64,000 nt of DNA. Source: Acanthamoeba castellanii str. Neff (Eukaryota > Discosea > Longamoebia > Acanthamoebidae). The notes below the pieces were generated by a model that did no database searches, was not told where the DNA came from, and saw only the letters and a program-made list of their open reading frames with translations. The position numbers and the translations under genes were made by a program. The stretch covers positions 147,777 to 211,776 of the forward strand of contig NW_004457384.1 in NCBI RefSeq assembly GCF_000313135.1, in the 5' to 3' direction. Positions 11,291 to 23,550 of this stretch are shown piece after piece; position 1 is the stretch's first letter; each line of letters opens with the position of its first letter.

Positions 11291-13938
11291 ATGGGCAATG
11301 AAAAGGCGCAAAAGAAAGAAAGAAAAAGCAAACCACACGGGAGGCGTGCAATGGCCCGGCGACAGCAGGGCGGCGACGCTGAGTGTACGGGCCTTCTTCA
11401 CGCGGCGCACGGGGAGGGACACCAACGGCTGCCGGCAGCCGTAGTAGTACCGGCCTACCTGGTACCTGGCGGCCACAGACGGGGCGCTGCAGAGGGAGGG
11501 GACCTCGAGGCGGGGACGCAGCAGCCACCGCTACACCACCACCGCCAAGAAGGAGGAGGAGGAGGAGAAGGGGACACCTGGGGTGCTGCAGAGGGGGAGC
11601 TCGAGGCGGGGACGCAGCAGCACCGGTGGTGGTGGTGGTGGTGCCCCAGGGTGGCTCGACAGCACGCACTCGTGCTGCGGTGGGGCGTGGCGTCTGTGGC
11701 CGCCCTCGTGGGTGTGGCCCTGCTCCTGTTCCTTGTCCTGCAGGTATTACCACCACCCACCCACCACCAGCCACCACCACGGGAGGAAGAGAGGGGGAGA
11801 AGAGGAGAAGAGAAGTGGCGGTGCCGCGGTGGCAAAACTCTTTGGCGTTCCTCCACACTGCACATGATTGGACTGATGGCCGGTGTGCGGCGGCGGCGGT
11901 GGCGGTGGCGCAGAATCTGCAGCGAGGGGCGTCCTTGGCTGGCGTGGTGGCCTTCGTCGGTGTGGCCACACTTGCCTCCAACAACAGGCCTGCCATTCCC
12001 TGGCCCACAGTCGCCTGGTACGCGCTCCTCTTCTCGTGCCTGCACACGCGCGCGTGGTCGGTTCTCATGCCGCGGCTGTGTGTCGTGTGTGTGTCGTGTG
12101 TGTGTGTCGCGTGTCGTGTGTGTCGGCAGGGGACTAGGGCTGCAGCTGGGGCTGGGCGCGGTGATCCTCTACACGGAGGTCGGCTACCTGGCGTTCCAAT
12201 GGCTGGGTGACGGGGCCGCCCACTTCCTCGCCTACTCGGACGTCGGTGCGTTAGCCCACGGTTTTCTCTGCTGTGCAACTGCTCTGTGCCGGGTGCTCGT
12301 GGTTGACGAGGCGCGTGCGGGACCGCAGGTGCCGAGTTTGTGTTTGGGGCACACTTCACCGACCACTACATCGCCTTCAAAGTGTTGCCGACCATCATCT
12401 TCTTCTCCTCATTCATCTCCGGTACGGACGGGCCTCTATCCTCCTCGCGCTGCTGCTGCTGAAGTGAAGTGGGGTGTGGTGGAGCGATCATTTAATCCTC
12501 GTGGGTCAGTGATGTACCACTTGGGTGTGGTGCAGGTGCTGGTCAAGGGCGTGGCATGGGTGATGGTGAAGACCCTCGACACTTCCGGTACTTGGTCTCC
12601 CATCGCCTATTGCCCGTCTCTCCCCACCCCCCATATCCCACCCACGCGACTCACCCGAAGGAGGCCTCCCGGCGCATTGGACACCACCGCCGCCAGGGGC
12701 CGAATCGCTTTCGTGTTCGGCCAACATTTTCGTGGGGCAGACCGAGGCTCCCCTCGTGATCAAGCCTTTCATCGCCCTCCTCACCATGTCGGAATGCACG
12801 TTCCCTGGCTTGGCCTCGTCATCGCTCCTTCTTGGCTGTCGTCTGACACCACACACGACACACACACGACACACACACACACACGACACACACACGACAC
12901 ACGACACACATACGACACACACACCACACGACGCATACACCGCCTCCGGCAGTGCATTCGGTCATGGCGTCGGGCTTTGCGACAGTCGCCGGTGGCGTCA
13001 TGGTGGCCTACATGTCCTTCGGCATCAGCCCCGTGCACCTCATCAGGTGACGCGTGATCTCCCCCTCCCCTGGTGATGGCTGCTGGAAGCTGCTGCTGCA
13101 GCAGGGTGGAGATCCTCCGAGAAAAAAACCAACCGGCACCCCCCCTCTCACAGTGCTTCGGTCATGTCCGCACCGGCCGCGTTGGCCATGTCCAAGATCC
13201 TCTACCCCGAGACCGAAACGCCTGTCACCCAGGGCACAGTCAAGGTCACCTTCGCCGACTCACACGAAGTCAATGGTGCCCCCTCACTCCACTCCCCCTC
13301 ATCCAGCCCCACTTCGGTGGTTGGTTGGTTTTTGTTGCCGGTTGCTTGACTGAGCTCGGTCATCTTCGTTCTTCTTCTTCTTCTTCTTCTTGAGTCCAGT
13401 GATCGGTGCAGCCGCGGCCGGCGCCCTGAGCGGCGGGAGGCTGGCGTGCAATGTGCTGTGCATTCTCGTCGCCTTTCTCGCCCTCATCGCTCTCGTCAAT
13501 GGTATATCTCTCTCTCTCTTTCTATATATTCTATATATCTATCTACCACGGCATCTGGAGCATCATCATCATCCTCCGCTCCTCCCCTCTTTACCAACCC
13601 TCTTTCTCCGGACAGGGCTATTGGGGGCCATCGGGCTCCTCCTTCACGTGCCCCATCTCAGCGTGGAGTGGGTCTTGGGCTGGCTGATGGCACCTGTCGG
13701 TACGCCAGATCTTATCCCTTACCCCCCCCCCGGTGGCTACATTGCCTGCGCACGCACTTCTCAGGGCTCGTGTGCTGACACGTGTAACGACGTTGTAATG
13801 ATGTGTCGCGTGTTGCTCTGCGCTAGCCTGGCTCCTGGGAGTCCCGTGGGGGGACTGCGTAGCGGTGGGCACCCTGCTGGGCAAGAAAACGGGTACGTAC
13901 GCCCATACCTACGCGCTTGCACGAGCCCCACAAACTCC

Positions 13939-13970
<32 letters not shown>

Positions 13971-14593
13971 GAGTGCTTGCGCTCGTGCAAAGGCAGGCGC
14001 CTAAGGCGCTACTCGTCCGGCGCACCGGTTGGTGATGATGATCGCGTTTCCTTTGGCCTGCGCCTGCAGTGCTCAACGAGTTTGTGGCCTACCTGGACCT
14101 GCGGGAGATGGTGGATCAGCAGGCCATCAGCCAGCGGGCGGAGATCATCGCCACCTACGCCCTCTGCGGCTTCTCCAACTTTTCGTCGATGGGCGTACAG
14201 ATCGGTACGACGACACGTGCTGACCACACTTGCGACAGCACGTGCGAAACACATGACACGCACACGACACCGCACGCACGCACACGACACACACACACAC
14301 GACACACGCCCAATACCCACCCTTCCCAGGCATCTTGCGACGCCTGATACACGGCCCTTCTTCATGCAGGCGGCATCGGGGGCATCTGTCCGGAACGGCA
14401 GCCAGATCTGGCCCGGCTTGGCCTTCGCGCGTACGCGCCTCCTTGTTGAACGTTTCTTCTCCTCCTCCTTGCTCTGAAATGATGTCCACGCCACTCACCA
14501 CCGCCGCCACGGTCATCTCACCGTCCACCCAGGCTGCTGGCGGGCTCTCTCGCCTGCTTCCTCACGGCGTGCGTCGCTGGTTTGCTCGTGTGA
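11291..14593 (+). CDS. Concentrative nucleoside transporter (CNT / SLC28 family)
   Basis: Polytopic membrane protein that imports nucleosides with Na+ or H+. Exons encode, in order: first membrane span [20 protein letters not shown] (about 11670-11743); [78 protein letters not shown] and [46 protein letters not shown]; the core [60 protein letters not shown]; ending [17 protein letters not shown] and [10 protein letters not shown] then TGA. QTEAPL and the GFAT block are family hallmarks for substrate and ion binding. The N-terminal 150 codons are low-complexity (W and G runs from GGT repeats), so the start at 11291 is only the longest option. Introns carry CA/TG repeats. Confidence 0.92.
12075..12128. 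repeat. Intronic TG/CG microsatellite
   Basis: GTGTGTCGTGTGTGTGTCGTG-type repeat in an intron of the nucleoside transporter gene. Confidence 0.75.
12852..12936. repeat. Intronic CA/CG microsatellite
   Basis: ACACACGACACACACACGACAC-type repeat in a nucleoside transporter intron, the complementary type of the TG repeat in an upstream intron of the same gene. Confidence 0.8.
14232..14312. repeat. Intronic CA-rich microsatellite
   Basis: Irregular CACACGACAC/CGCACGCAC repeat in the last introns of the nucleoside transporter gene. Confidence 0.7.
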
Positions 14594-14677
14594 CCGCCAC
14601 GTGGCGCCCTTGTAAAATAAAATACAATAAATCATTGACAAGCAAACAAAAATAAAGATCCATAAAGGCGGTGAAAG

Positions 14678-16127
14678 ATGATGAGCATTTCGCGTCGGGC
14701 TGCGGGGGCCGCACCGTCCGACCTGGAGGTGGCTGCCACAACAGGGGAACAGCAGCAGCAGCTGCGACGGCCAGGTAACCCCGCTGCCGCCTCTTCCTAC
14801 ACGGCTAGTCAGCTGCTGCTGCCTCTCCTCCACAGTCGCAGTCGGCTCTGGGTGGCGGGGGTGGGCCTCACTCTTGTGGTGGTGGTGGGCCTCTACGCCT
14901 TCTACTTCGCCTCCTTTGGTAGTTCCCTCCTCCTCCTCCTCCCCCCCTCTCTGTCGGCAGCTGGCTGGGGTTGGTGACCATCGTAGTCGTACGCGCGCGG
15001 TGGTGGCTGGTGGTGGCGTGGCATGTGGCATCAACGTTGCAGACCAGCGGGGTACGGTGCTGGAGGTGATGCAGTGCACGCACGACCTATTCGTGGAGCA
15101 TGGCGTGACCTACTTCCTCGACTACGGCTCCCTCCTGGGCGCCATCCGCCACAAGGTACGTACCACCTTCGCGCCCCTCTTCCTCGTGAGGGCCTCTCTC
15201 TCTCTCTCTCGGTTGTATCGTAACATGCCTTAAGGCATGATGTGTGATGGTGATGGTGAAGATGGTGATGATGCTGATGATGGTGATGATGGCGGGCTGC
15301 AGGGCTTCATCCCGTGGGACGATACCAACGACATCGACATCGGCGTTCTGGCTTCCGAGACAGGTGCACCTCCTCCTGCTTCCTGCCCCTATCACGGAGT
15401 GCCAGCTAGGCTGACCTGCGTACGATGGGCGTGTGTGTGCATGTGTGTGCGTGCGTGTGTCGTGTGTGTGTCGTGTGTGGTGCGTGTCGTGCACAGATCA
15501 AATCTACGCGCTCGGCCCCTTGCTCTCGCAGGTGTGCGGGTACCACATGATCCACCGCTCCGACGTTGCCCTCCTCCCCGGTGTGAGCGCCTTTGTCATC
15601 AAGGTAACTCCTTTCCCTTCAATCCTCCTTCCTCACATGTCGCCACTGATCCCCTCTCGCCGCCGCTGCGACGTGGCGGCGGGTGGTGGTGGCGGTGGTG
15701 GTTGGTGGTGGCTGGTGGGGGCTCACCTTCTATGGCGCAGAGGGGCGCCTTCCGCGTGTTCCACAATCGCGTGACGCCCATCTACGTGGACGTGGCCGAC
15801 TACGAAGTGAAGCAGACCAGCGGGGAAGGGGGCAAGGAGGAGGAGGAGATCGTCCTCACCGACTCGCATTATCCGGAGCTGGACTTTCACCTGCCGCTCT
15901 CTCGCGTGGTGCCCGTGCGCGAGTGCCAGTTCGAAGGCCGCGTGTTCCACTGCCCGCACGACCCCTTTTACGTCCTCACGCAGCAGTTCGGCAGCGATTG
16001 GTGCATCCCCAAACAGGACTTCAAGCCCTTCATGGCCGACCGACATTCCGCCGGCGCTGGCGCCTCCCGGCCCTCGTCGTGTGTCACGGCCTGCGCTGCC
16101 ACTGGCAACTGCACCCTCTACCCTTGA
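14678..16127 (+). CDS. LicD/fukutin-type nucleotidyltransferase-fold protein, type II membrane
   Basis: Starts MMSISRRAAGAAPSDLEV after an AT-rich spacer. A single membrane span follows at about 14850-14925 (LWVAGVGLTLVVVVGLYAFY), giving a short cytosolic tail and a lumenal catalytic part. The LicD core is clear: VTYFLDYGSLLGAIRHK, then after an intron GFIPWDDTNDIDIGVLASET, where the DxD-type acidic cluster (WDDTNDIDI) binds metal-nucleotide. A later exon encodes RGAFRVFHNRVTPIYVDVAD, and the C-terminus CHCP-like block is FEGRVFHCPHDPFYVLTQQF followed by WCIPKQDF. LicD proteins move phosphocholine and fukutin-type relatives move ribitol-phosphate onto glycans, so a Golgi glycan-modifying role is inferred. 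Four to five short introns, one with GTGCGTGTGTC repeats. The donor and acceptor cannot be deduced. Confidence 0.88.
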
Positions 16128-16215
16128 CAGCGCCAACCGACCGCCATCGCCACAAGTGTAATTAACCCGGCACGAATCCTCCATTCTCCCAGCTCCCAGA
16201 CCCTCTTCCCTTGTC

Positions 16216-18045
16216 TTATGGATCGTAAAGGGTCGACTTGTGGGGGCGCTTGTACGCATGGCCGGGGAAGATCTGAGAGGTCATCAGCGCGTTGGTGCGG
16301 TCCAAGGGCCAGCGCGGGTGAAACCTGTGCAGATGACACACCCACCCACCCACCACCACCACACCCACCAAAGAGAGAGCGGCAGTGTGAGCAACACCTC
16401 CTCTTTCAACTCCTCTCTAATAGGAGGTGCTGCCGTGGGGGGGGGCAGTGCCTGGCTGTGTGCGGATCATCGAGGAGGCCTCTCCTCAGTCGTTCGGCAC
16501 CAGCCCAGGCGACCATCACGCCATTGTCTGTGAGGGAGGGAGCGAGATGAACCAACCATTGCCCCACGACGAGTTCCCCCGCTGCGAGCCTCTCTCAGGC
16601 AGTAGGGAGTGGGGAGTAGGGAGTGAGGAGCAGTACAGTACCGGTACAAAGGGGGAGCGGCGGGAAGATGGCTGGCACGTGGTACTCACGGGCGAGCTCC
16701 TGCAGCATGTGCCTGATGTGCACGTTGCGGGCTGCACCCCTGCGGGGGAGACGGACGGGGGATGATCAGCGCCGCGGGCAGCCCGAGTGCGTGCAGGAGG
16801 AGCTACCTTGGAAGGAGGAGAGGGGGGGGTAGCGTACCCGCACACGACCAACGCATTGGGCGGACTGTCGGGGCGGTTGAGCTGGCACCACTGAAGCGCG
16901 CGACCCGTTCGATCGCGGAGGTGCCGCACGGCAGCGCGCTGGAAGGATGCCGCGACATCGGCCACGCCCTGCCTGCCCAGCTGCGCGACTCCGCCCATGG
17001 AGGCCACCTCGCGCACCACCCGGGTTTTGAGCCCCGAGAACGAAAAGTCGCACGTCTTTTGCTTGGCCAGCGGAACCGGAAACCGGTAGGCCTCGGCGTC
17101 CCCACCCCGCGCTACCCGCTCCAGCTACCAACCACACCGCGTTGAGCAGAAGAAGAACGAAGAACGAGGAAGGCCACGCACGCACGCACGCACGCGTATC
17201 CCATCGATCAGCATCCACCCACTCACGAGCGAGAGACGTCTGCTGCTGCTGCTGCTGCTTCTTTGTGGAGAAGAAGTGCACTCGTGGGCAGCTGGAGAGC
17301 GCTGGCACGCGTACCATTTCCCCGGCCGGTTCGTTCTCTCGCGTCGGCTCAAGTTCGAGCAGGCGAGCCATTTTGTCGTAGGCCTGTCCACGTCGTGGTG
17401 GTGTGTTAATATAACGGTGGCCAGCAGCAGCAGCAGCAACAACAACAACAACAACCAGGTGTGTGTGGTGTGTGTGGTGTGGGTGTGGTGTGGGTGTCGT
17501 GTGCAGTGGCGGTGTACCTCGCCTACCCGGGGGCAGATCAGCAAAAACGAGTGAGCGCGTGGCGGGCGGGTGTGCAGGGAGAGCAGAACGTGATCATCAG
17601 AAGGGCAAGAGGGGAGAGAGAGAGAGATGAGTAGATCTACGAAAGAGCCGCCGCCGCCGCCGCCGCCGGGTGAAGTGGAAGAGGGAGGGGTATATGCGGG
17701 AAAGCGAAAAAGGAAGGATCACAGTTACTGACCTAGCGAATCGTCGAGTGTGCCCTGATAATGATGGCGATGATGATGATGATGCATGGGAGCGAGGGTA
17801 TCAGCGGCACTGAGTGTTGTTGGCGCGCGATGATGGGCGACAACCATCACGCTGGCGAGGGGGAGGAGGAGGTTACACGTACGCCAAGGAGCAGGTATCG
17901 GTCGACATCCTGCGCGTAGAGGAGCTGCGTGTGGCCTCCCGACACCAGACACACGAGGAAGGGAAACTCCAGCGTCGGCTCTGCCAAACGTGCCACCAGC
18001 GCATGCGCCTGCACCACCACCAGCCACCACCACCAGGGGACAGAT

Positions 18046-18076
<31 letters not shown>

Positions 18077-19043
18077 ATCAGCACATCAGCACATCAGCAC
18101 ATCAGCACATCAGCACATCAGCACATCAGCACATCAGCATGGGGGATGGGCCATCATCGCGGCGGAAGGAAAAGAGGAAAGGCGCACCTCAAGATGGTTG
18201 ACGGCGATGAACGGGAGGCCACTCTCGATGGCCAAGTTGCGCGCCGTCTCCAGCCCCACCGACAGGCACACGGCCAGCCCTGGTGGGTGGGTGGATGGTG
18301 GTTGGGTGGGTGGTTGGGTGGTTGGATGACCACGACCACGAGTAGTGTGTGTGTGTGGAGGGGGACCACCGCGGTACCCAGGGGAGAGGGGAGGAGACGC
18401 ACCAGGGCCGGCCGTGACAGCCACGGCACAAAGCCTTTGATTCCGAGCCCTCCGCTCGCTGCCGGCGCTGCTACTGCTGGTGTTGCTGGTGCTGCTGCTG
18501 CTGGCGGGCGCGTTGGCGCCCGAGAGTGCACTCTCGGGGGGAGAGGGGAGGGCAGCATACGCCGGCTTGGGCCAGCACGTGGGCGAGGAGGAGAGGGAGA
18601 GCGCGCTCGTGCTCGCGGCGCGCGATGTGGGGCACCACGCCGCCGTAGCTTTCGCGGGCGTGGACGGCCAGACTCGAGGAGAGGGCCTCCGCCACCACGC
18701 GCCCCGAGGGCGTGACGAGGGCCACCCCAGTGTCGTCGCAGCTGCTCTCTATCCCCAGCACCAGCCCCTCCTCCCCCTCTCCAACAGCAGCAGTACGAGC
18801 AGCAGCAGCATGGTGGTGGTGGTGGTGATGATGATGGTGGTGGTGGTGCCCGCTGCCGCAGCTGGTGGAGCCGCTCCAGTTGAGCTGCTGCTGCTGCTGC
18901 TGCCAGGTGCTGGTGGTGCTGGTGGTGCTGGCGGTGCATGCAGAGCCAGGAGGGAGCACCGCGGGGAAGCAACGTGCTTTGAACAACGACGAACGCGCCG
19001 TGGTGGTGGCGGTCCGGCCTGCTGCGATTCCGCCGCGCCTCAT
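16216..19043 (-). CDS. OSGEPL1: Mitochondrial tRNA N6-threonylcarbamoyladenosine transferase (OSGEPL1/Qri7/TsaD)
   Basis: Transfers the threonylcarbamoyl group to A37 of ANN-decoding tRNAs, in mitochondria for this branch. First exon: an Arg/Ser/Thr-rich leader starting [20 protein letters not shown], then Q, H and A runs including 13 consecutive His, then [20 protein letters not shown] and [20 protein letters not shown], whose HxxxH motif (HIARREH) binds the metal. Later exons read [108 protein letters not shown]-type blocks, [14 protein letters not shown] and the end [11 protein letters not shown] before TAA. All family blocks are present. Divergent from the PiT transporter with 183 bp between them. 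Its introns carry CATCAGCA and TGG repeats. Confidence 0.92.
18060..18140. repeat. 8-bp tandem repeat (ATCAGCAC)n in an OSGEPL1 intron
   Basis: After an (ATC)n and (AGC)n run, the unit ATCAGCAC repeats about nine times almost perfectly. It sits inside an intron of the t6A synthase gene. Confidence 0.9.
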
Positions 19044-19226
19044 GCCTCTCTCTCGCCAGGTGGTCCCAAAAGCAAAGAAGAAAGAGCGGAAGCTAAAGAG
19101 GAAGAAAAGGAAAAAGCAGTTTCTCTTCCTCGAGAGCCGCGGGCGGGCTTTGTCTTGGTGTGTTTGTGCCGTGTCGGAAAACAGCCAAGAGAGGCCAACG
19201 CACATCGTCACCGACGTACCGCCAGC
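19044..19226. promoter_or_regulatory. Divergent promoter region, OSGEPL1 and PiT transporter
   Basis: 183 bp between two divergent start codons, with an A/G-rich stretch (AAGAAGAAAGAGCGGAAGC and similar) in the middle. No recognised core element. Confidence 0.4.
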
Positions 19227-22200
19227 ATGCTGCTGTGGGTGGCCGTCGTGGGTGGCGTCATCTCCTTTATTCTTGTGCGCCCCTGCCCCCCCCTCCACAC
19301 CCCTACCGAGAAATAACGAATGCATACATATCTACCCCTATATATGTTCACACACACTACTTGGGCCATGCTCGCGTGCTGCAGGCATGGGCTTTGGGAG
19401 CCAACGACGTGGCCAACGCCGTACGTGCAGCTCTTCTTTTCCAACTTTCACTTGTCCGGAAAGAAGCAACGTTTTTGTGGAGGGGGAAGTGTGCTGCTTC
19501 TTACCCGTGCACGTGCGTGCGCCGTTAGTTCGGTACCTCGGTGGGGTCCAAGGTGCTGAGCCTGCGCCAGGCGATCGTCATTGCCGCCATCGTGGAGTTC
19601 GCCGGAGCTGTCCTGATGGGCAGCCACGTCGTCGGTGCGGCTCCACCAATTGAGCAGCGGACTGAGTCCCGTACAATTGACACGAGCGCTGGGTGGCGGG
19701 TGGCGGGTTGACCAACAGACGCGTTGCGGAAGGACATCATCAAGCCGTCGCTCTACGCCGACAATCCCGAGGAGCTGATGGTGGGCATGCTCTCGGCCCT
19801 CATTGCCGCAGCCGCATGGCTCGTGCTGGCCACTTTCCTCAACCTGCCCGTCTCGACCACCCACGGCATGGGTGCGCACGCACGCACACGACACACACAC
19901 CGCACGACACACACAGACCCACACAGACCCACACAGACACACACACAGACACACACAGACACACACACAACACACACAACACACACAACACACACAGTCC
20001 CCCCGGGGGCCTGGCGGGTGAGCTGACGCGGGAGGTGGTCACCTCGCTCCACTGTGCGGTGGCAGTCGGCGCCATTGTGGGATTCACGCTGGTGGCCAAG
20101 GGGTTCGACGGCGTCGAGTGGTGGCAGATCGGCAAGATCTGCATCTCGTGGGTGACTTCGCCCGTCCTCGGTAGCCGCCTCCTCCTCCCCCTCCCCTTTC
20201 CAGTACTGGTCGCCGGTTGTTCGAAGGAGGGTGTTTGGGGTCTTGATGAACGCGAGGCAGACTCACATGCATAGCACCGCCTATATGCATATAACATATG
20301 TCATGGCGCATTTGTACATTTGTATGCGCGTGTGCGTGTCCAGCGGGTCTGCTGTCGTTCACCATGTACTTCCTGGTTCGCTTCTTCATCCTGCGGAGAA
20401 GCAATTCCCTCACGCTGGGGTTCCGCTTCCTGCCCTTCTTCTACGCCCTCACCCTCGGTACCCGGCGTGCCCACACCTTGAATTCATCTCCAGTCCCCAA
20501 GCGGGAATCATCGGCGTGACATGACCTACTACCTCCTTTTCCTCACCTCCTTTCGGTTGTTGCGCGTTCGGGTGCCATACCGTGCCAGGCGCCCTCACAT
20601 TCTTCATCATCTACAAGGGTTCGCCTGGACTGGGCCTCGACGGATTGGCTCTCTGGTTGATCGCACTCCTGTGCGGCGGTACGGACCGCCTGATTGATCT
20701 CCGCCCGCCTGGCGCGACGACTCCTACCTTCTGGTCACACGTGAATCTCTGTGTGCGGGCGTGTGCGCGCGATTCGTGTCTGTGCCGTGTGTGTGCCATA
20801 CCAGGGGTGGCACTGGCGGCCCTGCTCTTCTGCTTCGTCATCGTCGTGCCCTACCTGCGGGATCGGATCAACCGCTTGTTCGACGAAAGCGGCGAGCGAA
20901 GAATCCTGCAGCACACTTCTACCACCACCAGCAGCAGCACGGAAGGTTCATCGGTTTTTGCCTTCGCGAGCCCCTACGCCTACTTCCGGCGTATATGGAA
21001 CAAACTCCGTCCTGGCCGCGCTGTCGAGGTCAGCGAAGACGTGGATTCCGAGAGTGCGTCTCCCTATGCAAGACTCCTTCCCTCGCCCTCCCCCTCTCCT
21101 CGAATTGCTTTCCGGAGGCACTGCTGCTGTCGTGTACCCGGTGGTGCTGTGGGCCAACCCTACGGCGGGCACAACAAGACTCACCGCAGTGTCGGCGGCG
21201 GTGGTGGTCGTCTCTCACAGAGAAAGCGCTGAGCGTGGAAGAGACAATCCTGGCCGACGACAGCGAGAAAGAGGGCGATGATGGCCCCGATGCCAACGAG
21301 GAGATGTATGCCCACAGCGAGGTAGGAGCCCCCTCCCTGCTGCCTTGCTCTTTGACACCCGACACACGCCATGTGATGAGAGTTCAGCCACAATGACAAC
21401 TGCTGGGCCATTTCTGTTTCCCCGGCCAGGTATTCGACGAGAGGACCGAAGAGTTGTTCTCCTTCTTGCAGGTGTTGACGGCATGCGTGGGTACGCGCCT
21501 CTTTATCGCCACGCTCGCCTGCTCAGCCCGCAGCCCGCATTGAGCCGTCGTTTGTTTTGTTTTGTTTTGTTTTAGTTTGTTTGTAATGGCGTGTGCAGGT
21601 GGCTTCGCGCATGGATCAAACGACGTGTCCAATGCAATCGCGCCGTTCGTGGTCATCATCTCCATCTACCGCAGCGAAGACGTTTCGCAGGATGTACGCA
21701 AACGAGCCCCCCTCCCTCTCACTGCGATATTCGTGAGCGGTGAGAAGGGTGTGGTGGCTGAACTTTGATCGGACAGGAGGATACGCCGTGGTGGGTGTTG
21801 GTGATGGGCGGAGCAGCAATCGTGCTGGGCCTAGCCATGTGGGGCTACCGTGTGATGGCCACCGTGGGCCACAACATGACCAAGCTCACCTCCTCCCGAG
21901 GCTTCAACATTGGTACGCCCACTGTTGCAGCCACCGCCGGCATGCATGCATGCACCATCATCATCATTCAATGGAGGTTCTACATGGTTTCTCCGACCGC
22001 CTGCCTTACCTCGCCCCCCCCTCCACTCTCCCTCGTAGAGTTTGGTGCTGCGATGACGGTGCTGATTGCGAGCAGGCTCTCCATCCCCATCAGCACCACC
22101 CACTGTGTGGTGGGCTCCGTGTTTGCCGTGGGACTGGCCGACGGGATAAAAGCCGTCAACTGGCGACTGTTCATAAATATCGTACTCAGCTGGGTAATCA

Positions 22201-22261
22201 CTCTCCCCATTACGCTTGGGCTTGCCGCTGCCACCTTCGCCCTGCTTGACCTGTTCTACTA
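19227..22261 (+). CDS. PiT-family inorganic phosphate transporter (SLC20/PHO89 type)
   Basis: Sodium- or proton-coupled phosphate importer with many membrane spans. Starts [16 protein letters not shown]. The first PD001131-type signature is split by introns: [12 protein letters not shown], then [20 protein letters not shown]. Next come [44 protein letters not shown] joined to [59 protein letters not shown], a cytosolic loop of about 150 residues ([17 protein letters not shown]), then the second signature [60 protein letters not shown] and the end [12 protein letters not shown] before TAA. The inverted duplicated [16 protein letters not shown] and STTH motifs are diagnostic. The start at 19227 is the ATG directly before the first span. 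CA-repeat introns interrupt it. Confidence 0.94.
19868..19996. repeat. Intronic CA microsatellite in the PiT gene
   Basis: ACACACAGACCC and ACACAGACAC units followed by (ACACACA)n. It fills the intron after the STTHGM exon. Confidence 0.85.
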
Positions 22262-22849
22262 AAGTAAATCACTGTTGCAAGGGAACACTTTTGAGCCCAC
22301 TGCTGACAAAAAAGCAACTCACCTGGAGTTTGGCAATGTCCTCAACCAATGAAGATGGCATAGAGGCCTGTATGAACATGAACTGGATGTGAGAGTAGCA
22401 TGTGGGCTACTGATTATGGAGTTGATGGAGGGTATGAAAGCAAAAGCAAGGTGCATTTAGAGGTTGTTCTGAGGAGCACTGACACAAAACAAGGTAGAGT
22501 CAGATTTTAGTATCACCAACATGTATGTGATAAACAAAGAATTGGAAATGCATAGTCATTGTGTATGTGTATGTGATAAAGTCCAGTTTTACAGTTTTGT
22601 TGTCATGTGTGCAATAGAAATTTTAAGATGGGTCAGAGTGAGCACTTGTCATGGAGGTTCAAAAGGTACATCAAGAGGTTTGCCCAGTCAGCCCAACATG
22701 CCATACACAGGGCGCTGTGACAAACCTCATGTGTTGTGTGCAATATGCAACACCAACAAATCACTTCCTTCTTTTTCCCCTCCTGAGTGGCTCAGGATCA
22801 GGCAGTTCTTTGGTTGGGCTAAGGTGTTGGAAGACCAACCATCTTCATC
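22262..22849. other. AT-richer intergenic island, no gene recognised
   Basis: Base composition shifts abruptly after the PiT stop codon: fewer CG dinucleotides, more TG/CA and AT, and no GC3-biased frame. It continues directly into the copia-like relic and is probably part of the same inserted and decayed material. I could not identify a terminal repeat. Confidence 0.5.
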
Positions 22850-23320
22850 ACAGCTCAGTACAGCCATTGACAAGAAGGCTGTTTAACAACCACCACCAGG
22901 GCAAAGTGACGCCCATTCTCCACACTGGCAAGCATGGACTGAACAACTTCATCACCATCCTACAGAACCCACAGGGACACTGTGCTATTGTGCACTCAAC
23001 CATTGCCACCACCAATAAGCTCCTGAAGGAGCCTGCTTGAGGCCATAGAGAGACTTGTTTCAGTTTACAGACATGATTGGGTCTGGTCAGATTGACATAG
23101 CCTTTGCATTCCATCAGGAATCACTGAGAGTAGCCCAGAGTGACAAAGCCCTTGTGCTTGTTGATGGAGCTGTCAGGCTTGACCTTGCATATATGCAGTG
23201 TGGTGTGTGGTCTTGGAGACTGCGCACCAGCCTAGGCTGGGCATGCAAGCACTCCTCATCAGCCTCAACCACTCCAGGATGACCTCCAAAAGCTCCACCA
23301 CCAGTTGCTTCCATGGAATG
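22850..23320 (-). mobile_element. Decayed Ty1/copia-type reverse transcriptase fragment
   Basis: On the minus strand, broken frames contain stretches that match the copia reverse transcriptase region. Around 23200 one reads CKVKPDSSINKHKGFVTLGY-like coding, and around 23110-23030 MECKGYVNLTRPNHVCKL followed one frame away by SLYGLKQAP-like coding, the hallmark after the copia YxDD-domain lead-in. Several frameshifts and stops separate the blocks, so this is a relic and not an active element. I see no LTRs. The composition is AT-richer than the neighbouring genes. Confidence 0.7.
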
Positions 23321-23550
23321 TTCAGGTATTTAAATCAGGAATGCTGCTCTCACCCAGTGCATTTCCGCACAAATTTGAGCGCACCTGGCCTTCGCCTGCC
23401 GAGAGGTGCCTGCCTTGCTCCACGTCATAAACACATAAACACAACATCTTCTCATTAAACCACGACTGGAAGCACATCACAGCGAGCTCCTTACCCCCCC
23501 CCCCACCAGAACACTCCTTCCGGTATCATCGGCGCTAACACACGGCCACT

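Noticed and set aside
11244..12359. 371-codon minus-strand frame opposite the nucleoside transporter
   Set aside because: The plus strand carries well-conserved CNT exons. The minus frame is low-complexity shadow sequence.
18471..19325. Start of OSGEPL1 at 19325
   Set aside because: The added residues include a hydrophobic Phe-rich stretch that overlaps the start of the divergent PiT gene. The Met at 19043 gives a normal mitochondrial-type leader.
22521..22886. 121-codon plus-strand frame in the AT-rich island
   Set aside because: No GC3 bias and no homology that I can see. The minus strand next to it holds copia remnants.
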